A DNA stretch of 32,437 nt, from assembly GCA_004292605.1 (NCBI GenBank), contig RDXK01000110.1, positions 1 to 32,437 on the forward strand, given 5' to 3'. The position numbers and the translations under genes were made by a program. The stretch is from Bacteroidota bacterium. Its GTDB lineage: Bacteria > Bacteroidota > Bacteroidia > Chitinophagales > Chitinophagaceae. Every line of letters begins with the position of its first letter. The first letter of the stretch is position 1. The notes below the pieces were generated by a model. That model made no database searches, had not been told where the DNA came from, and saw only the letters and a list, made by a program, of their open reading frames with translations. Shown piece by piece: positions 6,797-14,056 of the stretch.

Positions 6797-8233
6797 ATGG
6801 GTTGTGGTTCATGTGGTTCTGGCGGTTCTTGCGGCACGGGAAAACCCGGTGGCTGTAATAGCAATGGAGGTTGCAGCACTGGTGGCTGTAACCGTTTAAA
6901 CGTATACAATTGGCTTCAAAATATTCCTTTAGCATACCAAGATGCTGCTTGCACCGTGGTAGAAGTAAGTTTTAACCAAGGCAGTAGAAAAGAGTTTTTT
7001 AGAAACCAAACCGGTCAGTATTTTGAAAAAGGCACTTTAGTTACCGTAGAAGGTGTAGGCGGTTTTGATGTAGGTGAGGTGAGCCTGAGTGGCGAGCTAG
7101 TAAGGCTACAATTAAAGAAAGCCGGCGTTAAGGAAAACAATCCTGAAATAAAGAAAATACTACGCAAGGCTGGTGAAAAAGATATAGAACTATACAAACT
7201 GAATAAAGGCAAGCAAAAAGAAGCTTTGGCAAGAAGCCGTGCCGCTGCACGCCAGCTTAATTTAAACATGAAATTAAGCGAGGTAGATATTCAGGCGGAT
7301 GGTAAAAAAGCCACGTTTTTTTATACTGCAGATGATAGGGTAGATTTTAGAGAACTCATTAAAATATTTGCCAGCGAGTTTAAACTAAAGGTAGAAATGC
7401 GGCAGATAGGTATACGCCAAGATGCTGCTAAAGTAGGCGGTATTGGTAGCTGTGGCCGGGAGCTTTGCTGTAGTAGCTGGCTGCACGACTTTAAAAGCGT
7501 GAACACCACCACGGCACGTTACCAAAATTTAAGTATTAACCAAACCAAATTAAGTGGCCAATGTGGCCGTTTAAAATGCTGCTTAAACTTTGAACTTGAT
7601 ACGTATTTGGAAGCTTTTCATGCGTTTCCTGAAAATGCCGATGTATTGCAACTGGCCAATGGTACAGCCCATTTGCTAAAGAAGGATTTATTGAGAAACC
7701 TTTTGTGGTACAGCCTGCACGATGGTACTGGCAAACAACACCCAGTAACTATAGAGCGAGTAAAAGCCATACAGCGAATGAACCGCAATGGCGAAAAACC
7801 CGCCGAACTAGGTGCTTTAGAAACTGCAGGTGGTAAGGTAAAAGAAATAGAGCCACAGTTTGTGGATGTGGTGGGCCAAATAAGCCTACGCAGCCTAGAA
7901 CGCAACCAGCAAAAACGCCGCCGCGAAGAGCAAGACAGGCGCCGAGGCGACCAACGCAATAACAGAGATTTTAATAATAGACCCGATAATAACCGACCTA
8001 ATAACCGCTCCGATGCACGGCCCGATAACCGGCCGCCACGCCAGGCACCACCTAGAGATGCCAATGCACCAAGGCCCGATGCTGGAGCACCTAAAGCAGC
8101 AGGTACGCCTTTTCAAAACAGGCCACCAAAAGGGAACCGACCACCACAAAATGGTCCACGCCCACCAGCTAATAGGCCGCAAATAACCAAGCAGCCCAAG
8201 CCACCTGGCACGCCAGATGGTACTGCACAATAA
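6797..8233 (+). CDS. ricT: PSP1-domain protein, RicT/YaaT family
   Basis: Protein of 478 aa. Residues 1-32 are Gly/Cys-rich with six cysteines (3, 6, 12, 20, 26, 31). The PSP1 region runs from about 50 to 300, with conserved VVEVSFN, FEKGTLVTVE, VDFRELIKIFA and the cysteine signatures SCGRELCC (C219, C224, C225) and GQCGRLKCC (C256, C261, C262). In Bacillus the RicT protein forms the RicAFT complex, which carries Fe-S clusters and affects RNase Y activity; a similar role here is only inference. Residues from about 375 are a disordered tail rich in Arg, Asn, Pro and Asp. The gene follows holB after about 200 bases and may have its own promoter. Confidence 0.88.
   Translation: MGCGSCGSGGSCGTGKPGGCNSNGGCSTGGCNRLNVYNWLQNIPLAYQDAACTVVEVSFNQGSRKEFFRNQTGQYFEKGTLVTVEGVGGFDVGEVSLSGELVRLQLKKAGVKENNPEIKKILRKAGEKDIELYKLNKGKQKEALARSRAAARQLNLNMKLSEVDIQADGKKATFFYTADDRVDFRELIKIFASEFKLKVEMRQIGIRQDAAKVGGIGSCGRELCCSSWLHDFKSVNTTTARYQNLSINQTKLSGQCGRLKCCLNFELDTYLEAFHAFPENADVLQLANGTAHLLKKDLLRNLLWYSLHDGTGKQHPVTIERVKAIQRMNRNGEKPAELGALETAGGKVKEIEPQFVDVVGQISLRSLERNQQKRRREEQDRRRGDQRNNRDFNNRPDNNRPNNRSDARPDNRPPRQAPPRDANAPRPDAGAPKAAGTPFQNRPPKGNRPPQNGPRPPANRPQITKQPKPPGTPDGTAQ
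7905..8215 (+). repeat. Low-complexity coding tract (R/N/P/D-rich tail of the RicT protein)
   Basis: The last ~100 codons of the RicT-like gene encode repeated short units such as RPDNNRPNNR and RPDNRPPRQAPPR. The bias opens long spurious frames on the minus strand. It is a disordered protein tail, not a DNA repeat array. Confidence 0.7.
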
Positions 8234-8280
8234 TGGTTTTGGCGTAGCTAAAAAATGGCTTAGTGCAGCACCGTTTAGTG

Positions 8281-8288
8281 TACTTTTG
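8281..8288 (+). promoter_or_regulatory. -7 promoter element TACTTTTG for the hydroxylase gene
   Basis: TACTTTTG fits TAnnTTTG and lies 19 bases before the ATG at 8308. It supports that ATG over the GTG at 8263. Confidence 0.55.
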
Positions 8289-8307
8289 CGGCACTAAAAC
8301 AAGGGCA

Positions 8308-9078
8308 ATGGAGCTTTTGAAAACCTTTGGGTTATTTTATGCAGTGGTGTTTTTACGCTACGCAATAGTGGCTTTTGTAGCATGGCAAGTATTTTACAAG
8401 TGGAAACTGCATGCTTGGTTATACCGTAAAATTCAGCAGAAACTACCTACTAGTGCCGATGTGCGGCGGGAGCTAGCTTATTCCGCCATAACCTCGGTAT
8501 TATTTGCGGTGGTAGGCATTTTGTTTTTGTGGCAAAAAGGTCCGCTGCACCCCTACACCCAAATGTATGCAGATAGTAATGCTTATGGATGGCCTTATTT
8601 TTTGGCAGCTTTAGGGGTGATGTTAATAGTACACGATACTTATTTTTATTGGATGCACCGACTTATGCACCACCCGGCTTTGTTTAAAAAATTTCATGTA
8701 TTGCATCATAAAAGCACCAATCCCAGTCCGTGGGCGGCCTTTGCATTTCAGCCGAGTGAGGCCTTGGTGGAGGCGGGTATAGTACCTTTATTGGCTTGTT
8801 TATTACCCTTGCATGTACACCATTTTTTGGTGTTTTTTCTTATTATGATTGTGTACAATGTGTATGGCCATTTAGGATGGGAGCTCTACCCCAAAAAGCT
8901 GCTGAAACACCCAGTGGGTAAGTGGTTAAATACCAGTGTTAGTCATAACCAGCACCACCAATATTTCAAGGGCAATTATGGTTTGTACTTTACGTATTGG
9001 GATGTTTGGATGGGCACCCTGCGTAAAGATTATACCGCCCGATACACTGCTGTTACCGAAGCTAAAAAGGAAGGGTAG
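8308..9078 (+). CDS. Fatty acid hydroxylase / sterol desaturase superfamily protein
   Basis: Protein of 256 aa from ATG 8308 (MELLKTFGLFYAV). The frame extends upstream to a GTG at 8263, but that start would precede the TACTTTTG promoter. Several hydrophobic helices carry the histidine boxes of the membrane di-iron hydroxylases: HDTYFYWMHRLMHH, HVLHHKSTNPSPW, YGHLGWEL, and near the end SHNQHHQYFKGNYG followed by YWDVWMGT. The enzyme is membrane bound and should use O2 and a di-iron centre to hydroxylate or desaturate a lipid (fatty acid, sterol-like or carotenoid). The substrate cannot be told from the sequence. It stands alone, downstream of ricT. Confidence 0.85.
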   Translation: MELLKTFGLFYAVVFLRYAIVAFVAWQVFYKWKLHAWLYRKIQQKLPTSADVRRELAYSAITSVLFAVVGILFLWQKGPLHPYTQMYADSNAYGWPYFLAALGVMLIVHDTYFYWMHRLMHHPALFKKFHVLHHKSTNPSPWAAFAFQPSEALVEAGIVPLLACLLPLHVHHFLVFFLIMIVYNVYGHLGWELYPKKLLKHPVGKWLNTSVSHNQHHQYFKGNYGLYFTYWDVWMGTLRKDYTARYTAVTEAKKEG

Positions 9079-9106
9079 CAGCGTGGCTTACCATTGTGGG
9101 AAATCC

Positions 9107-9294
9107 CTAAACTGTGTGGTAATTCGAACAATAACAGTCTACAATATAATTGCCTACTATCTTTTGGCTGTCAAAATCAAACCCTCTGACTGTTTATTCT
9201 TTACTTGGTTCCAAAACAATACTTCCGATAAATTACCTGCTTGCCTCAGCTGTTTTGCTCTTTCTTTAAGATTGGGATTGTAAGGTAATTTCAT
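9107..9294 (-). pseudogene. DUF559 endonuclease-like fragment, frameshifted and truncated
   Basis: From the ATG at 9294 the minus strand reads MKLPYNPNLKERAKQL, then NLSEVLFWNQVKNKQ, the start of DUF559 (Vsr-like, PD-(D/E)XK nuclease) proteins. The open frame then drifts into SEGLILTAKR and stops. Shifting by one base near 9187-9190 restores RGFDFDSQKIVGNYIVDCYC, the expected continuation, so one T seems lost from a TTC codon. The restored frame stops at 9107 after YCSNYHTV. The catalytic second half (the EIDG region and beyond) is missing. It is a dead remnant, fused upstream in frame to a methylase fragment through a hairpin repeat. Confidence 0.7.
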
Positions 9295-9344
9295 GTAGTT
9301 TTTGGTATTTCTACCAGCTTGAATTTCGGTGGCTTGTTCTATAG

Positions 9345-9390
9345 GGCGACCACCCCGTCCTACGGACACCCCTCCGGAGGAGGGGAATTT
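9345..9390. repeat. GC-rich double-hairpin repeat (PSSGGVSVGRGG-type)
   Basis: The stretch holds two short inverted repeats: GTCC/GGAC around TAC (9356-9366) and CCCCTCC/GGAGGGG around GGA (9369-9385). It is markedly GC-richer than its surroundings. On the minus strand it translates to PSSGGVSVGRGGR and joins the methylase fragment to the DUF559 fragment without breaking the frame. From memory, similar elements are scattered in Bacteroidota genomes beside DUF559 genes; copy number must be checked in the full genome. Confidence 0.6.
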
Positions 9391-9660
9391 TTCTGGCACA
9401 AAACTTAGTCCTAATTTTTTCGCTATTTCAGTTACTATTTCTGTGTTTAGATTAGGTATTCTATTCCCCTCTTTTGGAGCGGAAGGGTTGATTGCTATAG
9501 TTTGCTGTCCGTTAGTTTCACTATAACAATATAATGGAAATAGCATGCCACCTCCACTGTAAAACAAAGATTTCATCAGCGGAAAAACCGATATTTTAGA
9601 TGGCTTGTTATTCAAATCTTTTGCTACAAAAAAAATAATTTGTGCTGTGAGCCCCCGACC
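9388..9660 (-). pseudogene. C-terminal fragment of an N6-adenine DNA methylase (type ISP restriction-modification-like)
   Basis: The minus-strand frame is open from just after the GH3 stop and reads AQIIFFVAKDLNNKP, then GGGMLFPLYCYSETNGQQT, then IPNLNTEIVTEIAKKLGL and SFVPEK. The pattern FPLYxY-(P/S)ET-NGQQT followed by PNLNTEIV and a KLGL-FVPEK segment is what I recall near the C-terminus of type ISP R-M methylases, where a DILDYIYAVLHSP segment normally follows. That continuation is absent, replaced by the repeat and DUF559 piece. No methylase catalytic domain precedes it. The only in-frame starts (TTG 9615, later ATGs) would yield a non-functional stub. Family naming is from memory. Confidence 0.55.
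9466..9487. repeat. Second hairpin-like repeat inside the methylase remnant
   Basis: CCCCTC, TTTTG, then GAGCGG forms an imperfect inverted repeat, followed by AAGGG. It encodes the NPSAPKEGNRIPN stretch, which looks like extra sequence between NGQQT and PNLNTEIV of the methylase fragment. It resembles the common Bacteroidota CCCCTC...GAGGGG repeat with one mismatch. Low certainty. Confidence 0.4.
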
Positions 9661-11166
9661 TTACAACAACTGCAAAATTTCTTCGACGTATTGGCGGTGA
9701 TTGCTTAGTCGGGGCACTTTGTGCTGGCCACCTAGCTTGCCCTTTTGCCTTAGCCATGTATGAAAAGTGCCCGCTGGGGCGGCATGTACGGTAGGTATAT
9801 CTAAAGCTATACTTCGGTATCGCTTGGCTTCGTAATCGCTATTGAGTTGTTGCAATTTGGTATCTAACAGTTCTGTAAACTTGGCTAAGTTGGCAGGGGC
9901 TTGTTCAAATTCTATAATCCATTCGTGGCCACCTTTACCTTGCTCACTAAAGTATTTGGGAGCGGCTGTATAGTCGGCTATTACCACTTGGCATTCGGCG
10001 GCGGCATAGGCAATAGCATCATCTGTATTGTTTACCATTACCTCCTCGCCAAAGGCATTCATAAACTGTTTTGTTCGTCCGCTTACTATTATGCGGTAGG
10101 GTTGCAAACTGGTAAACTGTATGGTATCGCCTACTAGGTAACGCCATAAACCACCGTTGGTAGATATTACTAGGGCATAGTTTTTATGCAGTTCCACTTT
10201 TTGTAAACCTATGGTAGTAGGGTTGGGTTTATCTATTTCTTCCATTGGCATAAATTCATAAAATATGCCGTGGTTAGTAAACAAAAGCATGCCATTAGCA
10301 TCCGGCGAATCTTGTGCAGCAAAAAACCCTTCGCTGGCATTGTACATTTCTAGGTATTGCACTTGGCTACCCAAAAGCTGCTGAAACTGCTGTTTATACG
10401 GGGTAAAGCTTACGCCACCATGTATATACACTTCTAAATTGGGCCATACATCGGTTAGCTGTTTGGCGCCTGTAATATCTAAAATTCGTTTTACTAATAC
10501 TAGGGTCCAGGTGGGTACACCGGAAATACTGGTTACATTCTCGGGTATGGTGCTATGGGCTAAACTTTCAATTTTTTGCTCCCACTCATCTAGCAAGGCA
10601 ATGGCTAAATCGGGCGTGCGTATGAGCTGACCATAAAATGGAGCGTTTTGTAGTAGTACGGCACTTAAATCGCCTAGTTGCACTTCATCGTTTAAGCTAC
10701 TTAGTTGATGGCTGCCACCTATTACCAAACCTTTTCCTGTAAGTAAATCGCTTTGTGGGCGTGCATTGTAATAAAGGGTCAACACATCCTTGGCGGCTTG
10801 AAAATGGCAGTTTTCTAAACTTTCCTTGGTGATGGGTATAAACTTGCTTTTATCGCTAGTGGTTCCACTGCTTTTGGCAAACCAGTTAGTAGGCGTGTTC
10901 CACAACATATTTTCCTCGCCTTCAATGGTTTTTTCTATATAGGGTTTTATTTCATCGTAGGTTTGAATAGGCACTGCCTCCTTAAACTTACGTACCGTAA
11001 AAAGCGATGAAAAGCCATATTTTCTACCAAAGGCAGTGTACTGGCCATGGGTAACCAAATCCTGCAGTACTTGGCGCTGGGCTTCTATGGGGTGCTGTAT
11101 CCACTCCTCTATTTGCGAGTGGCGTATGCGTAAAAGTTTTGATATGGTAGGGCTTAGTAGCTTCAT
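9661..11166 (-). CDS. GH3-family acyl-adenylating protein
   Basis: Protein of 501 aa. The ATP/AMP-binding motif SSGTTSDKSKFIP is at residues 99-111, the second motif YNASEGFFA lies in the middle, and the third GLWRYLVGDT and SGRTKQFMNAFGEEV follow, all as in plant GH3 enzymes of the acyl-adenylate superfamily. Plant GH3 proteins conjugate auxin or jasmonate to amino acids through an adenylate. In Bacteroidota the family is widespread but the substrate is unknown, so the reaction is given only as ATP-dependent acyl activation. It starts 48 bases after lptB on the same strand, so co-transcription is likely. Its stop abuts the methylase remnant, which is in the same frame. Confidence 0.88.
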   Translation of the reverse strand: MKLLSPTISKLLRIRHSQIEEWIQHPIEAQRQVLQDLVTHGQYTAFGRKYGFSSLFTVRKFKEAVPIQTYDEIKPYIEKTIEGEENMLWNTPTNWFAKSSGTTSDKSKFIPITKESLENCHFQAAKDVLTLYYNARPQSDLLTGKGLVIGGSHQLSSLNDEVQLGDLSAVLLQNAPFYGQLIRTPDLAIALLDEWEQKIESLAHSTIPENVTSISGVPTWTLVLVKRILDITGAKQLTDVWPNLEVYIHGGVSFTPYKQQFQQLLGSQVQYLEMYNASEGFFAAQDSPDANGMLLFTNHGIFYEFMPMEEIDKPNPTTIGLQKVELHKNYALVISTNGGLWRYLVGDTIQFTSLQPYRIIVSGRTKQFMNAFGEEVMVNNTDDAIAYAAAECQVVIADYTAAPKYFSEQGKGGHEWIIEFEQAPANLAKFTELLDTKLQQLNSDYEAKRYRSIALDIPTVHAAPAGTFHTWLRQKGKLGGQHKVPRLSNHRQYVEEILQLL

Positions 11167-11214
11167 GATGGGTGGGGCGTAACTACAAACTTTCTTCTGG
11201 CAGTAAGTTAGGTA

Positions 11215-12006
11215 TTAAACGGTTTCTATCAGTTTTTTTTGGGCATTCTCTCGTTCCATATCTATAATCCAATCTTTTCGGCGAAGCTCAAAATTGGTTC
11301 CTAAATACAAACGGCGTACTTGTTCGTTACCTGCTAATTCCTCTGCTGTGCCGTGTTGAAAAATTTGGCCTTCAATCAGTAAATAAGCCCTATCGCAAAT
11401 ACTTAAGGTTTCATTTACGTTATGATCGGTTATAAGTATTCCTATGTTTTTGTATTTAAGTTTAGCTACCACGGTTTGAATATCCTCCACGGCTATGGGG
11501 TCTACACCAGCAAAAGGCTCATCTAGCAATATAAATTTGGGGTCTACCGCTAGGGCACGGGCTATTTCAGTTCTTCTTCTTTCGCCACCGCTAAGGCTGT
11601 CGCCATTGTTTTTGCGTACATGGTGTAGGTTAAACTCATCTAGCAATTGTTCCAGCTTATGTTGCCTTTCTGCCTTGGTAAGTTTGGTCATTTCCAGCAC
11701 AGCCATAATATTGTTTTCTACGCTTAGTTTTCTAAACACGCTGGCCTCCTGTGGTAAATAGCCTATACCGTTTTGTGCCCTTTTATACATGGGCATTTGG
11801 GTAATATTTTCATCGTTTAAATACACGGCTCCTTCATCAGGCTTAATTAGGCCAACCACCATGTAAAAAGTAGTGGTTTTACCGGCACCATTGGGGCCAA
11901 GCAATCCTACTATTTCGCCTTGCTTTACATTTACCGATACGCTTTTTACTACCGTACGGCTGCCGTATCGTTTAATCAATTGCTCTGTATGTATTACTAG
12001 GCTCAC
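11215..12006 (-). CDS. lptB: LPS export ABC transporter ATP-binding protein LptB
   Basis: Protein of 263 aa from a GTG at 12006 ([20 protein letters not shown]). A longer frame begins at a TTG at 12048, but it would start upstream of the TACCTTTG promoter at 12022-12029, so GTG 12006 is preferred. Walker A is GPNGAGKTT (38-46), the Q-loop is in YLPQEASVF, the signature LSGGERRR at about 138-145, Walker B FILLDEP (158-164) and the H-loop H195. The 35-residue C-terminal extension after [13 protein letters not shown] is common in Bacteroidota. LptB powers lipopolysaccharide extraction from the inner membrane with LptF/G, which are not in this window. Confidence 0.92.
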   Translation of the reverse strand: MSLVIHTEQLIKRYGSRTVVKSVSVNVKQGEIVGLLGPNGAGKTTTFYMVVGLIKPDEGAVYLNDENITQMPMYKRAQNGIGYLPQEASVFRKLSVENNIMAVLEMTKLTKAERQHKLEQLLDEFNLHHVRKNNGDSLSGGERRRTEIARALAVDPKFILLDEPFAGVDPIAVEDIQTVVAKLKYKNIGILITDHNVNETLSICDRAYLLIEGQIFQHGTAEELAGNEQVRRLYLGTNFELRRKDWIIDMERENAQKKLIETV

Positions 12007-12021
12007 TACAATGTATTTGCT

Positions 12022-12029
12022 CAAAGGTA
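12022..12029 (-). promoter_or_regulatory. -7 promoter element TACCTTTG for lptB
   Basis: On the minus strand TACCTTTG lies 15 bases before the GTG at 12006. It decides the start of lptB, since the TTG at 12048 would be upstream of the promoter. Confidence 0.6.
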
Positions 12030-12076
12030 ATAATACTTTATTTTGCAATGCTAAGGTTAGGCTTTAAATACAAAAC

Positions 12077-13030
12077 ATGAAAATTACGGAACATATTTCC
12101 CAAGCATCCTCCACCCTTTTATCTTACGAAATATTACCGCCATTAAAGGGTAAAACCATACAAAGTATTTACGACCATCTAGACCCGCTGATGGATTTTA
12201 ACCCCAGCTGGATAAATGTTACCTACCACCGTAGTGAAACCATGTTTAAAAAGAAGCTAGATAGCACTTTTGAAAAGGTGGAAGTGCGTAAACGCCCCGG
12301 TACCGTGGGTATTTGTGCCGCTATAATGAACCATTACAAAATAGATGCTGTACCGCATTTTATATGTGGTGGTTTTAATATGCGAGAAACCGAAGATGCC
12401 CTGATAGATTTGAATTTTTTAGGCATCGATAACGTACTGGTACTAAGGGGCGATGCTGCCAAAAACGAAGCCAGTTTTGAGCCAGAACCAGGTGGCCATA
12501 AATACGCTATAGAGTTACAACGCCAAGTGGTAAACCTAAACAATGGTGTTTACATAGATACCGATATACAAAACGGTGGTAAAACTAATTTTTGTGTGGG
12601 TACCGCCGGCTACCCTGAAAAACATTTTGAAGCACCCAATTTGGAAATAGATTTACAATACACAAAAGATAAGATAGATGCAGGTGCCGATTTTATAATG
12701 ACGCAAATGTTTTTTGACAATAAAAAGTTTTTTGAATACGTAGCTGCCTGTAAACAAGCGGGTATTAACGTGCCTATTATTCCGGGTTTAAAACCTATTA
12801 CCAATAAAAAACAATTATCTGTACTGCCCAGAATTTTTCATGTAGATATTCCTACAGAATTATCTACCGCCATTATGAAGTGTAAAACCGATGAGGAGTG
12901 TGAAATAGTGGGCACAGAATGGCTGGTGCAGCAAAGCAAGGAACTAAAAGCGGCGGGTGTGCCCGTACTGCATTACTATACACTAGGTAAACCAAAGGTG
13001 ATACGTAATGTGGTAAAAGAAATATTTTAA
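12077..13030 (+). CDS. metF: Methylenetetrahydrofolate reductase
   Basis: Protein of 317 aa. It reduces 5,10-methylene-THF to 5-methyl-THF with FAD, feeding methionine synthesis. The N-terminal strand has LSYEILPP, with E18 matching the catalytic glutamate of the (beta/alpha)8 barrel. VLVLRGD (120-126) holds the aspartate near the flavin, and DAGADFIMTQMFFDN and PIIPGLKPI are typical later motifs. The length is family-like. It is divergent from lptB, with 70 bases between the starts, and ends at a hairpin terminator shared with the convergent gene. No methionine synthase gene or riboswitch is seen beside it. Confidence 0.94.
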   Translation: MKITEHISQASSTLLSYEILPPLKGKTIQSIYDHLDPLMDFNPSWINVTYHRSETMFKKKLDSTFEKVEVRKRPGTVGICAAIMNHYKIDAVPHFICGGFNMRETEDALIDLNFLGIDNVLVLRGDAAKNEASFEPEPGGHKYAIELQRQVVNLNNGVYIDTDIQNGGKTNFCVGTAGYPEKHFEAPNLEIDLQYTKDKIDAGADFIMTQMFFDNKKFFEYVAACKQAGINVPIIPGLKPITNKKQLSVLPRIFHVDIPTELSTAIMKCKTDEECEIVGTEWLVQQSKELKAAGVPVLHYYTLGKPKVIRNVVKEIF

Positions 13031-13051
13031 GTAGCGAAAGCTACTTTTTTT
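13030..13051 (+). terminator. Rho-independent terminator after metF
   Basis: Stem AGTAGC / GCTACT around GAAA, followed by seven T. The T-tail and right arm overlap the last codons of the convergent gene ending at 13041. Confidence 0.75.
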
Positions 13052-13502
13052 GTGCCTGCACTTTAGCTATGCCTTGGGCTGTGGTAGCAAAACTACGCTG
13101 CATAGTTTTTATAAAAGCTACACTACGAAAACGTAGGGCACTCCAATCGTTGTTAACGGCTATTTGCCTTACCGGCTCTAGGTTAAAAGGCGTTAAGGGC
13201 TCCCAGCCTTTATCTCTATTAATATCGGTAGTAAAGGTTTTACTGCTGCCTTTTATATAACAAAACCAAAGTGGAACATCGTTCTCCAAAGCTAATGCAG
13301 GAAGCCATTGCTGTGCTGCCAAAACTACATCGGCCTGTGTATGTACAAACGCCAAAACAAAATCTACCCCACCAGCGGGCATCGTATAGTGCACCACCAC
13401 GTGGGCGGGCCAATCAAGCAGCGGCACTATATTTTCGGGTGCTTGCCATAGCAGTACATTGGTGGCAGTTTTGAATTGTAATTTTTGAAGCAGTGTTTGC
13501 AT
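13041..13502 (-). CDS. Conserved uncharacterised protein (DUF3052-like)
   Basis: Soluble protein of 153 aa with no signal peptide or membrane segment. The C-terminal half shows VPLWFCYIKGSSK, TDINRDKGWEPL, VRQIAVNNDWSALRFR and the closing FIKTMQR, a pattern I recall from short conserved Bacteroidota proteins resembling DUF3052. No catalytic motif is recognised and no function is offered. The N-terminal half (VDFVLAFVHTQADV) looks like an alternating alpha/beta fold. A TACTTTTA stretch at 13524-13531 on the minus strand may be its promoter. It is convergent with metF and its 3' end includes that gene's terminator. Confidence 0.65.
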   Translation of the reverse strand: MQTLLQKLQFKTATNVLLWQAPENIVPLLDWPAHVVVHYTMPAGGVDFVLAFVHTQADVVLAAQQWLPALALENDVPLWFCYIKGSSKTFTTDINRDKGWEPLTPFNLEPVRQIAVNNDWSALRFRSVAFIKTMQRSFATTAQGIAKVQAQKK

Positions 13503-13663
13503 AAAGTACTAACTGAGTGGTGGTAAAAGTAAATAAATTTTGTAGCCCACTTACCGCACGTGGTATAGCTAAACACCCGTGTACATAGGTTTATTAGCCA
13601 ATTGTACTAATTTAACTTGCTTTTGTTTGCGTGGCATGTTACATTGCTAAAAAATAGAAAAAT

Positions 13664-13981
13664 ATGATTATTACCACCACCAATGCCATAGAGGGCCAGC
13701 CTGTACAGCAATACATGGGTATAGTAACTGCACAAACCATTATTGGTGCCAATTTTTTCAAAGATATTTTTGCGGGCTTGCGAGATATTGTGGGCGGCCG
13801 CAGCGGTACTTATGAACGTGTAATAGAAGAGGCCAAGGAAACTGCCATGGCAGAACTTAGCCAAAAAGCTATGAGCCGCGGAGCCAATGCTATAATAGGG
13901 GTAGATTTAGATTTTGAAACCGTAGGTTCCCACGGCAGCATGCTTATGGTAGTAGCCACGGGTACGGCTGTACGTGTATAG
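13664..13981 (+). CDS. YbjQ/UPF0145 family heavy-metal-binding-domain protein
   Basis: Protein of 105 aa, the normal length of the family. Conserved stretches are GIVTAQTIIGANFFKD, the GGRSGTYE turn, AMAELSQKAMSRGANAIIGVD and the C-terminal MLMVVATGTAV. The family forms pentameric small proteins annotated as putative heavy-metal-binding; the biochemical role is not established. It stands alone between a 160-base gene-free stretch and a strong terminator, so it is monocistronic. Confidence 0.9.
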   Translation: MIITTTNAIEGQPVQQYMGIVTAQTIIGANFFKDIFAGLRDIVGGRSGTYERVIEEAKETAMAELSQKAMSRGANAIIGVDLDFETVGSHGSMLMVVATGTAVRV

Positions 13982-14000
13982 CAAATAATAGGTTAATAAT

Positions 14001-14035
14001 AAAGGCTAGCCCCGTACATGGGCTAGCCTTTTTTT
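14001..14035 (+). terminator. Rho-independent terminator after the YbjQ-family gene
   Basis: A 12-base stem (AAAGGCTAGCCC / GGGCTAGCCTTT) with a seven-base loop and a run of seven T. The symmetric A/T flanks would let it work on the minus strand too, for the gene ending at 14057. Confidence 0.88.
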
Positions 14036-14056
14036 AACAGTACTGGAGCCTATTTG

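Noticed and set aside
7618-8230. Long minus-strand frames (148 and 111 aa) opposite the ricT tail
   Set aside because: They mirror the Arg/Asn/Pro-rich coding bias of the true gene and have no start signal or family motif.
8936-9283. Plus-strand frame of 115 aa at the end of the hydroxylase gene
   Set aside because: It overlaps the conserved histidine-box region of the real gene in another frame and runs antisense through the DUF559 remnant.
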